From Echria macrotheca (Eukaryota; Ascomycota; Sordariomycetes; Sordariales; Schizotheciaceae): a stretch of DNA of 64,000 nucleotides. The stretch spans positions 372,001 through 436,000 of the forward strand of contig MU839841.1 of assembly GCA_030411725.1 (NCBI GenBank). The letters are read 5' to 3'. Positions 34,949 through 45,967 of the stretch are shown piece by piece. The notes below the pieces were generated by a model. It saw only the letters and a program-made list of their open reading frames with translations, did no database searches and had not been told where the DNA came from. The translations under genes and the position numbers were made by a program. Numbering within the stretch: position 1 is the first letter of the stretch; each line of letters opens with the position of its first letter.

Positions 34949-35897
34949 GGTTGCTGATGGTGTGGTGTCCCTCTGGACACTCGTCTATATGGCTAGTCTG
35001 TGTGGTTTCGTATGTGGTCGTCGTGATCGGACCGGGGGAGGCGTGAAGTCGTCGATGTGGTTGTGGGAATTTTGATGGTGGGGCAAAAATCGAGGGCCCA
35101 AGGTGCGGCCTCTGTTAAAGCCCCTCACCGAGCTCGGGCTTTCTTGCCTGATGTCACTTTCTGCCGGCGGCCACAGCACAGCAGCAAAGCTCGCATCTGC
35201 CACTCAGTGCCTGCTCAACCACCACCACCCGAATCGAGTCAACGTGGCAAACATGGCACATCGCCTCACCCGATACGATTCTTGGCAAGGCACGCTGGTG
35301 GAATCGTGGCCAGAAATATATGTATGTGGTCGCTGTATTTATGTACTCTGCGGCACAACAGCCACTATACTAGGTTGTCCGTCCCGAACCTTAGGGTCAT
35401 GAAACCAACATGTGCCAGATCCCCGAAAAAAACCATCACCAGAATCCCAACATTGCAACAGAGAAGAACGATCCCCCAAAACTCCTCCTACTGCCAATCC
35501 GACACTTCCAGGTTGCCCATCTGGAAGCCATTTCCTTCCCGCCCCACGAGCAAGAAACCCCAAAAAAATCAAGAAAGCAAAGCTGTTCGCCGCATGTCGA
35601 ACGCAAGCCGCTGCCTTTCTCCCGCAAATCAAGGGTATCCCGGAACCTGCTCAGGGAAAACGCAGCCCTTTCAACACAGAAACCCAATGCCGAAGCCAGC
35701 AAAACCAGACCATGTCCGCTTGCTCCCCGCTTGCTAAAATCCCATTTTGAATCCCCAGTCATAAACCCCCGAAGGCATGCTTTATCTATGGCTGTCTTGA
35801 AATTCCCCAGGCGTCATCCCAAACACAAAGGAGATCGTGTGAGCATGAGCATGGCTGACCCGACCGCATGTAGGGCCGAGTTGCCAGAGCCTGTCGT
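34949..35897. other. Intergenic region between DRG1 and the ankyrin gene
   Basis: About 950 bp upstream of DRG1 (minus) and downstream of the ankyrin gene (minus). It should hold the DRG1 promoter near 34950-35100. Plus-strand frames reading through 35410-36276 are antisense to the ankyrin gene 3' end and are not supported. Confidence 0.55.
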
Positions 35898-38800
35898 TCA
35901 AATGGTACTATTGCCGTTGACCATCCCGTTCGTGCCGTTGACAAGCGGTCGAGCCTGCGCCGGGCCTGCCTCGGAGGATGGCGAGATGGGATGGTTGCCG
36001 TGCTGGTTCACCACACCCGTAACCGGCGAAGCGGGCGACCCCAGACCGTTCACCATGTGGCCCATGGAAGAAGCCTGGATCCCGTTGGGCAAGAGCGGAG
36101 AGCCTCTATCCACCAAGTCGTCGAGCCCCTGCTCCTTGCAGAGAGTTGCAAACGCCGGATCGTCAGGCGAAACTGCTATCAGGCCTCGTCGGGGAACCCG
36201 CTTTTCCGGAAACGGAGACGGGCTGACAGCACTCAGACTGGCCCCATCTTCCGAGACAAACTCGCCGTTGATGTAGTGCTTCTTGCCAGGCGCGAATCCC
36301 CGGTTGCGGTACGAGCCCGGGTCATTCTTCCACTTCTGGAGCGAGCGCCATGTGTTGAGATCGGCCTCGTTTTCCGGGAGCTCACGGTACTCCATGGTGA
36401 GCTTGACATTACGGAGATGCTCGATCCTGGGGACGATGTACATGAAATCGGAGGCCTGATTTCACTGTTAGCACCCGAAGGAAATCCCGTCGGGCGAACT
36501 TACCTTGACAAAAAACATATCCATGGCCAAAAACTTCTTCTCCGCCTCGGCTCGAAGCTCGGTCAAGGCCCTGAACCCCATACCTTCAGGTTCATTGCCA
36601 GGGTAGTAGCCGGGGAGTTGCCTGCCGAGATCGTACAGGCTAGGAGACGTGAGGGCATAGCGGTCCGCCTCCAGTCGCCAGATGACACGCTTCGCAACCT
36701 GAGAGGCAGGAATATGGTTCCAGGCGGTGTCTAATCACCACTGTTAGCAACCACGGGTTAGCACGTTTGGGTTAGGATACTCACATCTTGAGAGCCCGAG
36801 ATCCTTCTCCCCCAGGAGAAGAGCGACCTGTGTGTTGAGGAGCCATTGCTCCTTCCCCTCTGGAGTGCCTGTTGCCTCTGGACGAATACAGTCGAACCGG
36901 ACACCCTGCAAAATCCTGAACTGCTCCGCCACCTCGGCGACTTTCGGGTTGACAGAGCTGTCGAGCCAGCGGAGAAGGGCCGGCAGCTTAGCAAGTCGAG
37001 CGCGCTCCTGTTCTTGACGTACTCGGCGTGCCTCGGCCTCTCGAGCAGCTCGCTCGGCTTCCTTTGCTTGCCGCCTGCGCTCCATCTCCTGCTTTCGTTC
37101 TTGCTCTTTTCGCTCTTCTTCCTCCCGTTTTCGTCGCAGCTCCTCTGCCGCTTCGCGCTCGAGTTGTTCTCGTCGGAGCCGCTCTTCCTCCTCTCGCCGC
37201 TTCCGCTCCTCCTCCTCCTCTTGTCGCTTTCTTTCCTCCTCTTCTCGTCGTTTCTTCTCCTCTTCCAGTTTCCGCACGCGCTCAAGTTCCTCTTTGCGCT
37301 TTCGCTCTTCCTCTTCTTTCCGTTTCCGTTCCGCCTCTTCTTGCTGCCGCTTCGCCTCCTCCTCTTCCTGTCTCTTGCGCTCCTCTAGCTCGCGCTGTTT
37401 CCGCTCCTCCTCCTCTTTCTTCCTGCGCTCCTCTTCTTCTTTCTGCTTCCTCTCCTCTTCTTCTCGTCGTCGGGCTTCGGCCTCTGCGCGTTGCCTGGCT
37501 TCTTCCTCAAGGCGCAGCCTCTCTCTTTCCTTTTCCTCCGCCTGCCGTTTCTCTTCCTCTTTTCTCTTGGCCTCCTGTGCCTCCGCCTCCGCTAGCTTCT
37601 TCTTTTCCTCGGCCTCCTTTTCCTTGAGAAGTGCCGATTTTGAGCTAGAAGAATCGTTGACAGGATGGGCGTCGGGCATGTCGACATCTGGATCCTCGGA
37701 CTTTACATGAATACTGCTCTCCGATGAGATAGACTTGCCAGACTCCCGGCGACCTGAGTCAGCCGCGGCATCGACTTTCTTTGTCTTCGGGGCGGGCCTT
37801 CTTTCGTCATCGTCCCGACTCTTGGATCGAATACGGGGCCCACCGGCTGCATTTGAGGCCGAATCTCGGGACGAAGGTGCCTTGAGGTGCCGATCATCCG
37901 ATGTGCTAGGCTTGAGGCGCCTCTCCTTTCCGTCCACATCCAGACGTCGTCTCTTGACAGGGCCTTCGCCCGTGTCTTTGTCGGTGGATCCCGGGTGCGG
38001 TGGAGTCGCGCTTGATCGGTGGCGTTTGCCAGAACCTTCCCCTGAGACGGACAGCCTATCCCGTGACTCGTCCCGCTTCAAAGCCTTTGTTCGGTCGTGA
38101 TATTTTTCTGTCTTCTGGGCCTTCTCTGGCTCCTCACGCGGACTGGACGGCTCCTTCAGGGATGACGCATTCGATGTCAAGCTTGCTCTGCGGTTCTGCT
38201 GGGCACGCTCCCCCTTCAGCTCCCTCGCAGAGATGAGTTTACGCCGGGGCTTGACTGCCTCTCCTTCTGAGGAAGCAGCGAGATCTGGCTGGGTCCGTTT
38301 GGCCTTCGTTGTTGGTTGTTTTCCGGCGGGAGATGCTTCGCGGTCAGAAATCGCAATAGTTGGTATCCGATCTTCTTTCTTTGGCCGACCCGGGCCGCGT
38401 TTCGGAGATATGTGATCATCCGTATGCGTTGTGAAGGAATTCGACCGGCGTTTCTCTTTCGGGCTTGTGGACACTTTCGGTGGCGCCGTCTTCTTGGGTT
38501 CCCGAGCAGGACTCGAAGCTTTCCGCTTGTGGGACCTCGAAGGTTCCTCCTTCGGCTCGGGTCGGCTCCGACGAGACTCCCTATCTTGCTCCTTCTTGTT
38601 GGGAGACCGTTTCGGATCGTTCTTGTGAGACTTTTCATAGCTGTCGTACGCCTGTTTCAACAGGTGTTCCTCGTCAGCCCAATTCGGCCCACGTCGTCGC
38701 CGAGCGATTTCGTAGTATGTCTCTCCTCTGATTCGCCGAGTCGGGTTGAAGTCGTTCTGATCCAGAAGGAGCTGGATAACCTTGATGTTTTCCTGGCCGA

Positions 38801-40676
38801 TCGCAGCCAGCATTGGGGTTGAATAATCGCTAGACCCCACTGGATTCGGGTCAGGGTTCGCTTTGCCCAATGCAAGGAGCAACTGCATCACTATATCGTG
38901 ACCCCCGCGCGCAGCAGCCACCATGGAATCCGGGTCGTCAAAGGTATCTCTCACTTGGAGAATGCGCGTAACAGTCTCCTCGTCACCACGTGCTGCTGCC
39001 GCGCGGAGTGTTTTGTCGTCCATCGGCATATATAATAGGTGATTGCTGGTCTTGGTTGAGCGGACCGTTCCAGCCCTCCGTCCACTGGCGGCGTGGATAG
39101 AACCTGCCGCTCCCGGTGATCGTCTCGGGCTCTCCGGGCCATGGGAAGATCGCGCGTCAGTGTGATCCAGGTGGTGATCCTCCGATGTCCGCCGGCGCTC
39201 TCCCATCCTTTGTTTCGCATCTTGCAGGGCTCGTTTTATTTCGTCGGCGTTATCGATCTGGTCAGTGAGCAAATCAATCGGTTCCTGCCCATACGCATTC
39301 GCCTTTCGCGGGTTGACTCCGGCATTAAGAAGAATTCGAACCACACCGATGTGGCCGTTCTCGACGGCATCGAGCAGCGGGGTGTCCTTGTCGTTATTGA
39401 CACAGTCTAGATTGCAGCCGGCGTCCACGAGCAACTTGACGATATCTTCGTACCCATTAAGCGCGGCGATTTGGAGAGGCGTGTTACCGGCGTAATCGGC
39501 GACGTTGATATCCTCGGGGCGATCCTGTAACCTCTGCTTGGCAATCTCATACTCACCTTTGGCGCAAGCGCGAGCCAGGAAGGTCTGGCCATGTGCGTCA
39601 AGATGCTTCTTGTGAGGTGCCATTTTGGCCGGCGAAATGGTGGATTCAGTCGTCGCTGGCGTCGTCAGACTGCGGATCTTGGATGAGCGCGGATGCGGGC
39701 TTCCGCTGGCCGAGGACTCGTCCGAATGGTAGTCGGTTGATTGAAGCGGCGCCGGTATCCTTTTCTTCTTGTGGCTGAGCCCGTTGGAGGCGGGACCTGG
39801 AAGTTGGGTCGAGACGCTCCGGCGATGGGCGCGAGGTTGAGGCGAAACCGACCGGGTACGCGCTGCGGTCTGAGGCTCGTGGTGCGACTTTTGAGGAACA
39901 TGCGACTTCCTCGACGCATCGAGTCCGGATCCAGATGTTCGCTGGCGGCGCACTTTGCGATTCTCTGCCTCGTCGTCGGAATCGGGTCTCGGAGCCTTCC
40001 GCTTGTGAGGAACCACTTTGTCGCTAGACTTGGGCTTTTCTTTTGTGGATGCCTTTGGGGACTCCACCTGGGCCGTCTCCGAGTCGGACTTTGAGTGAGC
40101 ATTCGATGCTCGGCGTCGACGTTGCGGCGGCGAGGCAGGCGCAGAACTCAACCCGCTGGAGCCGTCCTTGGCCTTGGGCTTATCGGTGAGCTTCTTCTTC
40201 TTCACCCCGAGAGAGCCAGCGCGGTCCGACAGAGTATTTTCTGCGACCGACACAGACTTGTCCTTCCTGTCCGCCCGATCCCCTTTCTCTCCATCGCGTT
40301 CGCGTTCACGCTTGCCGTTGGGTTCCGACTTGCGAGCCCTCGGCACCGTCGAGGGCCCATCCTCGGCGTCGCTCTTGTCCTCGCGCTTTATGATCTTGCG
40401 GACTTTTGATGGAGAGTGCCCGTCCTTACCGGGTAGCACGATCGTTTCAGCATCCGAGTTCCCGTCGCCAGCCCCATCGTCCTCATTTGCGCTGGCGGCC
40501 GACGCGGTCGGGCGACCGTCCTTGGAGGAGAGATCTGGTTTCGTACCGGCCGACAGCTTGGGGGCTCTGGACTGGTCTGCATCACTACCTGGCCGCTTCG
40601 GAGAAGCAGCAGGCTTCGTGGAGGCGGGCTCGACAGCATTCTGCGCATCCATGTCATTTAATTCGAAGACCGACAA
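35898..40676 (-). CDS. Ankyrin-repeat, coiled-coil chromatin protein resembling Set3-complex subunit Hos4
   Basis: Three exons, 36785-40676, 36504-36730 and 35898-36455, give 1558 residues. The N-terminal ~340 residues are disordered and rich in Lys, Ser, Arg and Asp, with nuclear-localisation-like clusters. Ankyrin repeats lie at about 359-480 (GNTPLQIAALNGYEDIVKLL, DTPLLDAVENGHIGVVRILL) and more weakly at about 549-640. Residues about 1010-1240 are an almost pure Glu/Lys/Arg single-helix or coiled coil. A folded C-terminal domain follows (YTAWNHIPASQVAKRVIWRL, DFMYIVPRIEHLRN). Yeast Hos4 is an ankyrin subunit of the Set3 histone-deacetylase complex, and fungal relatives share this layout. 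The Hos4 assignment rests on architecture and is moderately sure. The two introns are 54 and 48 nt, both with good splice sites. Confidence 0.75.
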
Positions 40677-41865
40677 CCGTTGTGCACCATCCTGGTCGCT
40701 GCTTCGGCCGGGGCGTCGACGACGGGGTAGTGAGGATGCGTGGCGATTGAATCACGTCTCGAGGAGCGATGCGCCAGACAGTCCCGGGGGGTTGGTGGTG
40801 ATTGGGAGCGATTCGACGAAGCCGCACAGCCGCCCCGTGTCCAGAGAGGACGAGAGACACGCGAGTCGAGCGGGCAGGCGACCCAAAGCAAGCGCAGCGG
40901 GCCGAAGGGCGTGTAAAAATGACACAAAAGAAGCGCCAGAGGGCCGGGGCGCGCCGAGGGCGGATATAGTGATACAAGCTATCGTAACAGACGTGCGGAG
41001 TGGGTTGCGGATTGTCAATTGTTCGATGGTGTGTTTTTTGCAAAGACGGCGCTGGGACGGTGTCCAACCTAGTATTTGGCTGAACGCAAAGGGAAGCCGC
41101 CAGGCAGAGCAAGTGGATGAGTGGATGGGACTTGGAGATGCCCTGATCAAAGTCTGAGCGCTGCACCTGTGATTGGCCGGCTGCTTGGCTGCGGTGGGGG
41201 GGAGCAGCCTGAAGCGCAGTGCTTGTCCGTGGGTTGCAACTTGCCAGACGGCGCTGCGCATTGAGTGGCAATGGCAGCACGCACACCACACACGGGATTC
41301 GACGCGCTGCGCTTGCATCGGGCGCACGCATTTACATAACTACTCATACATATCCAACCCGATCGCCCCCCTCCCGCCAACTCCCAACGCACGGCGATTC
41401 ATCATTCACCTCTCTGATTGTTTCTGCTTGGCAGCCCTACGGCTGGCCCCGCCGAGGGCGGTGCGTGCAATGGCAGCATCCATTTGCCATTCTTTGCCTG
41501 GCGCTGGAGTCTTGTCTTTCTTGTTGCTGCGAAGGTTCACTTGTTTCACCACACACAGCCCCCTCCGAAAGACAGCATCCACCTTCCCATCCTGAGCAAT
41601 CCCAAAGGTGGTCCCTGCTTGCCGTTCGCCATCGGATCTTGCCCCCCCAACCTTCCGCCCCAAAGAAAACCGATCTTCCCACCCATTTTGCCATTTCATG
41701 CACCAGCCCTTTCGACCAAAGTTGTAATAGAAGTGCTTAGTTCTAGGCCTCCGGTCTGGCCAGGCTCCCTCATCAACCCATTACTGTCAACCGTCCCACC
41801 CTCTTCCGCCGCGCGTGTTTCGTATACGGCCTTGGCTTCGACACCGCGACCCCGCCTAAATAACG
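40677..41865. promoter_or_regulatory. Divergent intergenic region, ankyrin gene and ALKBH6-like gene
   Basis: 1.19 kb between two start codons that point away from each other. It presumably contains both promoters and leaders. No gene or strong core element is recognised. Confidence 0.5.
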
Positions 41866-42696
41866 ATGGACCCCCCGCCTTCCCAAGCCATCAGGCTCCC
41901 GGCCTCCTTGGACGACTGCAGGATAGCCTCGCTTCCGCCATCGGCCTACTACATTGCCGACTTCATCAGCGAAGAAGAGGAGCAGTTCATCCTCCGAAAG
42001 GTAATATTTACGGCTGCCTGCCCTTCCAACCCTCTGTCTCTGTTGCTCTAACCTTGGTGCCGCGACAAGATTGAGACGGCACCCAAAGCACGATGGAGAC
42101 AGCTCACCCATCGAAGATTGCAAACATGGCCGTCTGATCTTGTCAAGAACACACTGCTCGACTCTCAGCCCCTCCCCGAATGGCTCGAACAGCCCGTCGT
42201 CTCTCGTCTGCTGTCGATACCGCTCTCGGAGGGCAAGCCAAACATCTTCGAGCCGAGCCCGCATGGCCGACCCAACCATGTTTTGATCAACGAGTACCCA
42301 CCTAACACGGGCATCATGCCTCACAAGGATGGGTCAGCGTACTATCCGGTCGTGTGCACGGTGAGCCTAGGGTCCAGCATCTGCCTCAACCTCTACAAAA
42401 GCAAGGAAGATGGCGCGCTCGATCCGGAACCGGTTTGGAGAATCTTGCAGGAGCCGCGAAGTCTACTGATAACCACGGCCGACCTATACACCGAGTATCT
42501 CCACGGCATCGATGCACTTTCCGAGGACGTAAACCTCTCGGAGCAGACGGTCGCGAACTGGCACCTGCTGCGTTCACCGTCACTCTACCAGGACGGCCGC
42601 TACGAGAGGCAGACGCGTACCAGTCTCACATTCCGGGATGTGCTCAAGGTATCAAAGTTGGGAAACAAGCTGGGGGGCATGTTTAAGCGCCCTTGA
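41866..42696 (+). CDS. ALKBH6-like 2-oxoglutarate/Fe(II)-dependent dioxygenase
   Basis: Two exons, 41866-42000 and 42070-42696, with a 69-nt intron give 253 residues. The family is AlkB homologue 6, predicted to demethylate nucleic acid or protein; its natural substrate is not settled. The iron-binding HxD motif is at His130/Asp132 in MPHKDGSAYYPVV, and the second His is at about 190 in LYTEYLHGI. The 2OG-binding Arg lies in RTSLTFRDV near the C terminus. INEYPPNTGIMPH is a hallmark stretch. The intron joins the N-terminal ISEEEEQFILRK to IETAPKARWRQLTHRRLQ, as expected for the family. The acceptor is a weak AAG. The stop codon ends one base before the opposing gene's stop. Confidence 0.9.
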
Positions 42697-42697
42697 T

Positions 42698-43756
42698 TTA
42701 AAAGACGAAGGGTATCATATTCCACTTGTGCGCCACGGCGGCTTGTCCAAACTTGTCGGCGTACCAGCGCCGAGTGCCCATGGCTGTAACTCCGAGGTTA
42801 ACCACGACGAAGAGCACCGCACATAGGAAAGTGGTGTTTAGCAGCTGGCCCTCTGGAGCGCCAGCGAGCGCCAGCGAGAAGTAGAGTAGACATTCGCAGG
42901 TGTAGTGGGGGCAGACGAATCGCCGAAAGAGTCCGGCTTGCGGCAGGGAGTATTTTTTAAGCCCGGCGAGGTGTGCGTGGCAGCGGTATTGGTTGATCCA
43001 AGCATAGCAGAAGATAGGGGTTGCGAGAGAGATCTTGAAGAGGGAGGAAGGTGTGAACAGCGGAGCGTCGTCCGCATCCAGGATGGCCCCTATGTCGATG
43101 TCAGCAGCGCGCCTCGGTGCCTGCTGACTGTGAATCTTACTTGAGCCCTCTACCCACGTAGCGACGCTCACGAACAGGTAGAACGAGAGTCCCAGCAGCC
43201 AGTGCACAAACCAGATGGTAGACTTGGACGGCCGGATGACCGCAGCATGCTCATAGATACGCCGGCCGGCTTGAAGCACCATCATGACCCACACAACCGC
43301 GACCTGGAGAAGCGTACTCGAAGACCCAGAGCCACCAGTCCGCACCTGCTGCGACGCAAGATATCCCAAGACGCTCCCGCGCCCGAGAAACTGGCCCAGC
43401 CAAAAAGCAGAACACGCCAGCGAGAGGCCATAGAACGCAACGAACCACGAATGCGGCACCTGGCCCCACGATGTCACCGTCGCGACGAGCGATATGAACC
43501 GGCTTTGTCGTCGTCGGTTTTCCTCGCTGCCATCTTTCGGGGCTTGGGTCCCGTCCTTGCGTGCTCCATAGTCTGCTAGTAACTTGCGCGCCTCTGTGGG
43601 CGTTGCGGACGCGATGAGGAATACGGCTGACGCGGCTAGGATGAAGTAGGCTTGGCTGAGTTGGGCGGGGGGGATTGTTGTGAGGGTTTCTAGTGTGAGT
43701 GCTGCTGCTGCTGTTGCTGCTGTTGCCGGTTGTGGTGGTGATTGTGATGATTCCAT
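42698..43756 (-). CDS. DFG10: DFG10-like polyprenol reductase (steroid 5-alpha-reductase family)
   Basis: Multi-pass ER enzyme of the SRD5A3/DFG10 group, acting in dolichol synthesis for N-glycosylation. The uninterrupted frame is 352 residues. A likely 51-nt intron (43090-43140, donor GTAAGA, branch GCTGAC, acceptor CATAG) is in frame and stop-free; removing it gives 335 residues and joins WVEGS to AILDADD. The steroid-reductase C-terminal domain is clear: GLFRRFVCPHYTCECLLYFS, a hydrophobic stretch, then RWYADKFGQ and the ending HKWNMIPFVF. Several hydrophobic segments (QAYFILAASAVFLIA, SWFVAFYGLSLACSAF, FVHWLLGLSFYLFVSVATW) fit six to seven membrane passes. It lies tail-to-tail with the ALKBH6-like gene. 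Confidence 0.9.
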   Translation of the reverse strand: MESSQSPPQPATAATAAAALTLETLTTIPPAQLSQAYFILAASAVFLIASATPTEARKLLADYGARKDGTQAPKDGSEENRRRQSRFISLVATVTSWGQVPHSWFVAFYGLSLACSAFWLGQFLGRGSVLGYLASQQVRTGGSGSSSTLLQVAVVWVMMVLQAGRRIYEHAAVIRPSKSTIWFVHWLLGLSFYLFVSVATWVEGSSKIHSQQAPRRAADIDIGAILDADDAPLFTPSSLFKISLATPIFCYAWINQYRCHAHLAGLKKYSLPQAGLFRRFVCPHYTCECLLYFSLALAGAPEGQLLNTTFLCAVLFVVVNLGVTAMGTRRWYADKFGQAAVAHKWNMIPFVF

Positions 43757-44330
43757 TTTTTTTGTTTTGTTTTTGGGAGTCTCCTCCTCCTCTCCCTTTC
43801 TTTCCTTTTGCCCTGGACGGGCTGTTCTGTTCTGTTATTTAGATTCGTATGGAGGAGGGGAAAGGAAAGGAAGCAATGCCGCGTGATTTGAATGTTCTGT
43901 TGGTCGAACTTGGATTGGGTAGCTCGTTGATGCTGAAAAATGCTGAGTGGGTGTTTTCCCCCACCGCTTTTGTTGTTGACTAGGTACAGCAGAGAGGCCC
44001 GCTTCTGTGCCGAGTGTCTCCGCCCGCTGCCGCCGACCTTGGCAAGTCACGCCGGCCCGTCCGCGAACTACTTCCGGATTTCCAACAACATACAAACTAA
44101 GCACATCAGAAAAGTCCGCTGCCACGCTGCTTGTGACACTGACATATCTTGCGCTCTGGACTTGATGCGGTTCACAGAATACACAGACACTAAATTATCC
44201 AAGACAGAGTTTTCTATTCATGCTTCGCTTTACAGATTGTTACGCTATTCGTATCGACAATCGCGAACCTAGGTCCTAGAACCCAACAACCATGTGATCA
44301 ACACGCGCTATCCTCATTCTCACAGTCGCT
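43757..44330. other. Intergenic region upstream of the polyprenol reductase gene
   Basis: 574 bp. It should contain the promoter of the minus-strand polyprenol reductase gene and the 3' end of the zinc-finger-like gene. A GCTGCTGTT-type repeat lies just inside the reductase N terminus (about 43700-43727, encoding poly-Ala/Thr). Confidence 0.5.
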
Positions 44331-45497
44331 TCATGTTTCATCTTCTCCGTCCGGGGAGGGCGCCGGGTCTTCGGGTGGTGGCAGAGACAATGGGTGTCCT
44401 CGTCGTATCGCAGTCAGTGCCGCCGGCCTCTGCTTCTTCTTTCTCTCATCCTCCGCTTCTTCTTCATCCGGTTCCCGTTCCAGCTGGCGTTTTTGCCCGG
44501 CTGTACCGGTTTGCGGTGTGACCTTCGTGTATCCGTACCAGTCCAGCAGCGGCGGGGTACTGGGTCTGACTTCGGCGTTGCCTTCTTGACCATCACTTCC
44601 GAGGTTTACCTTTACGCGCCCTAGTTCTTCTCGCTTCCCTCGCTTTTCCTGATCCTCCAGATCGGGACTCTCCAAGCCTCTCAATATTTCGGCCACGCGA
44701 TCAGCTATATAGGGGTCGCGAAGCGTCAACTCCATTACCATCCCAGCCGCCTCGTCCATCTCATCGGACTTGGCTGTCATGTCGTTCCCACCGGTGGTGT
44801 GGCCAGAGGCAGGGGACCGAAAAATTATCCATTCTTCCGTGTCATCGGACGGCTTTCTGGTATCTGGGGGTTGCTGGTACGATGCTCCCTCAAGGCTTAG
44901 CACCGCCGTGCTTGTCGGCGGCGACTTCGCCCTCGCCTCCAGAGTCTCAGGGGACTTGGACAACAATTTTTGTGAATCGGACAGTTCGGTCTGAGGCAAC
45001 ATGGGGGTATTCATCGCTTCCTCAAGCTCCGCTTCGATCCGAACATACGGTCTAAACGCGGCCGGCCGATCACCAATTCGCCATCTAGGACATTCAACAT
45101 CTGGATGGCGCGCACGGTAGTGTTGGGTGAGATCTTCTGGGTCGTCAAACGTTCGCTCGTCCCTGCATAGAAAGCACCGCACGTCGTTTGGCTCCCTCCT
45201 GTCGTGTCTCGTTTCCACGTGCCAGTTGAGTTGGGAAAGTCGCAAAAAGAGGATACCGCATATCTCCTTTCTATGGTTATACCCCAGGCGGTCGCACCGG
45301 TAAGGATATCTCTTGTCGTAGAGGGGACTAGCCGGTCCGATGTCTGTGCCGCTACTAACGTCTCTCGGGGCGGCGTAGCCGGCGGCTTGCTGCTCGCTCT
45401 CCATTGTGGTCCGGAGACGAGGAGAGGTCCTGTTCGCACCGATATCCAAGGGGGCTCGACGTGCTGAGCGGCGTCCGTTGACAGTGGAGAGTAACAC
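44331..45497 (-). CDS. Uncharacterised protein with C2H2-like zinc-finger pattern
   Basis: A single open frame of 388 residues from the Met at 45497; another Met about 31 codons later (MESEQQAAGY) may be the true start. A Cys/His region at about residues 65-140 contains YRCDRLGYNHRKEIC, then NWHVETRH, followed by VRCFLCRDERTFDDPEDLTQ and HYRARH. The second is a C-x2-C-x12-H-x4-H arrangement, close to a C2H2 finger. The rest is acidic and disordered, with the basic cluster DERKKKQRP, possibly a nuclear signal, before an acidic C terminus. I do not recognise a named family. A transcription or RNA-related role is only a guess from the finger. Confidence 0.6.
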   Translation of the reverse strand: MLLSTVNGRRSARRAPLDIGANRTSPRLRTTMESEQQAAGYAAPRDVSSGTDIGPASPLYDKRYPYRCDRLGYNHRKEICGILFLRLSQLNWHVETRHDRREPNDVRCFLCRDERTFDDPEDLTQHYRARHPDVECPRWRIGDRPAAFRPYVRIEAELEEAMNTPMLPQTELSDSQKLLSKSPETLEARAKSPPTSTAVLSLEGASYQQPPDTRKPSDDTEEWIIFRSPASGHTTGGNDMTAKSDEMDEAAGMVMELTLRDPYIADRVAEILRGLESPDLEDQEKRGKREELGRVKVNLGSDGQEGNAEVRPSTPPLLDWYGYTKVTPQTGTAGQKRQLEREPDEEEAEDERKKKQRPAALTAIRRGHPLSLPPPEDPAPSPDGEDET

Positions 45498-45967
45498 TCA
45501 AGCACCCAAAAAGACGTGGCGAGACGCGCAGTGTGGTAGATGATGTCGGGTATCGATGACGTTGGGTTCTGATGGCAGGTTTGGTCCACGTTTTTCCTAG
45601 TGTTGAGAGAGCAGGCAAGGCGGTATTTATACACGATCCAGGGCGGCCAGATGCTTCTGTTGTGTCTTATTCCATCGTGTCGGAGCTTCCGTACCAATAA
45701 CACCGAAGTCGGCAGGCACAGATGGACGGTAGTCACGGAGAGGGCAGCGACCAAGACAGAAACCACATATGTGGCAGTCACGAAGACGGCAGTCCCGAAG
45801 GAGGCAACTTCGAAGATGCCTTGCTCGAAGCCGGGGCAACGGCAATCGCGACTCTTGATCACCAACATGATATCACCCCTTTCCATAGGCATAACAAGCG
45901 GGCTGGATGTCTATTCCATTGGCTAGGAAATCTTGGAGTATACTACAATGCTTGTCGGGGTGTTACA
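45498..45967. other. Intergenic region between the zinc-finger-like gene and ATP16
   Basis: 470 bp. It holds the promoter of the zinc-finger-like gene (minus) and the 3' end of the ATP synthase delta gene (minus). A minus-strand frame that overlaps the zinc-finger gene in another phase (45011-45892) shows no family resemblance. Confidence 0.5.

Noticed and set aside
36832..37710. Plus-strand Ser/Leu/Phe-rich frames opposite the ankyrin gene coiled coil
   Set aside because: They are the mirror image of Glu/Lys/Arg codons on the coding strand, a common shadow effect.
45011..45892. Alternative minus-strand frame overlapping the zinc-finger-like gene
   Set aside because: It shares DNA with the better-supported frame, which has the Cys/His motifs. 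This one lacks a motif and contains scattered hydrophobic patches only.
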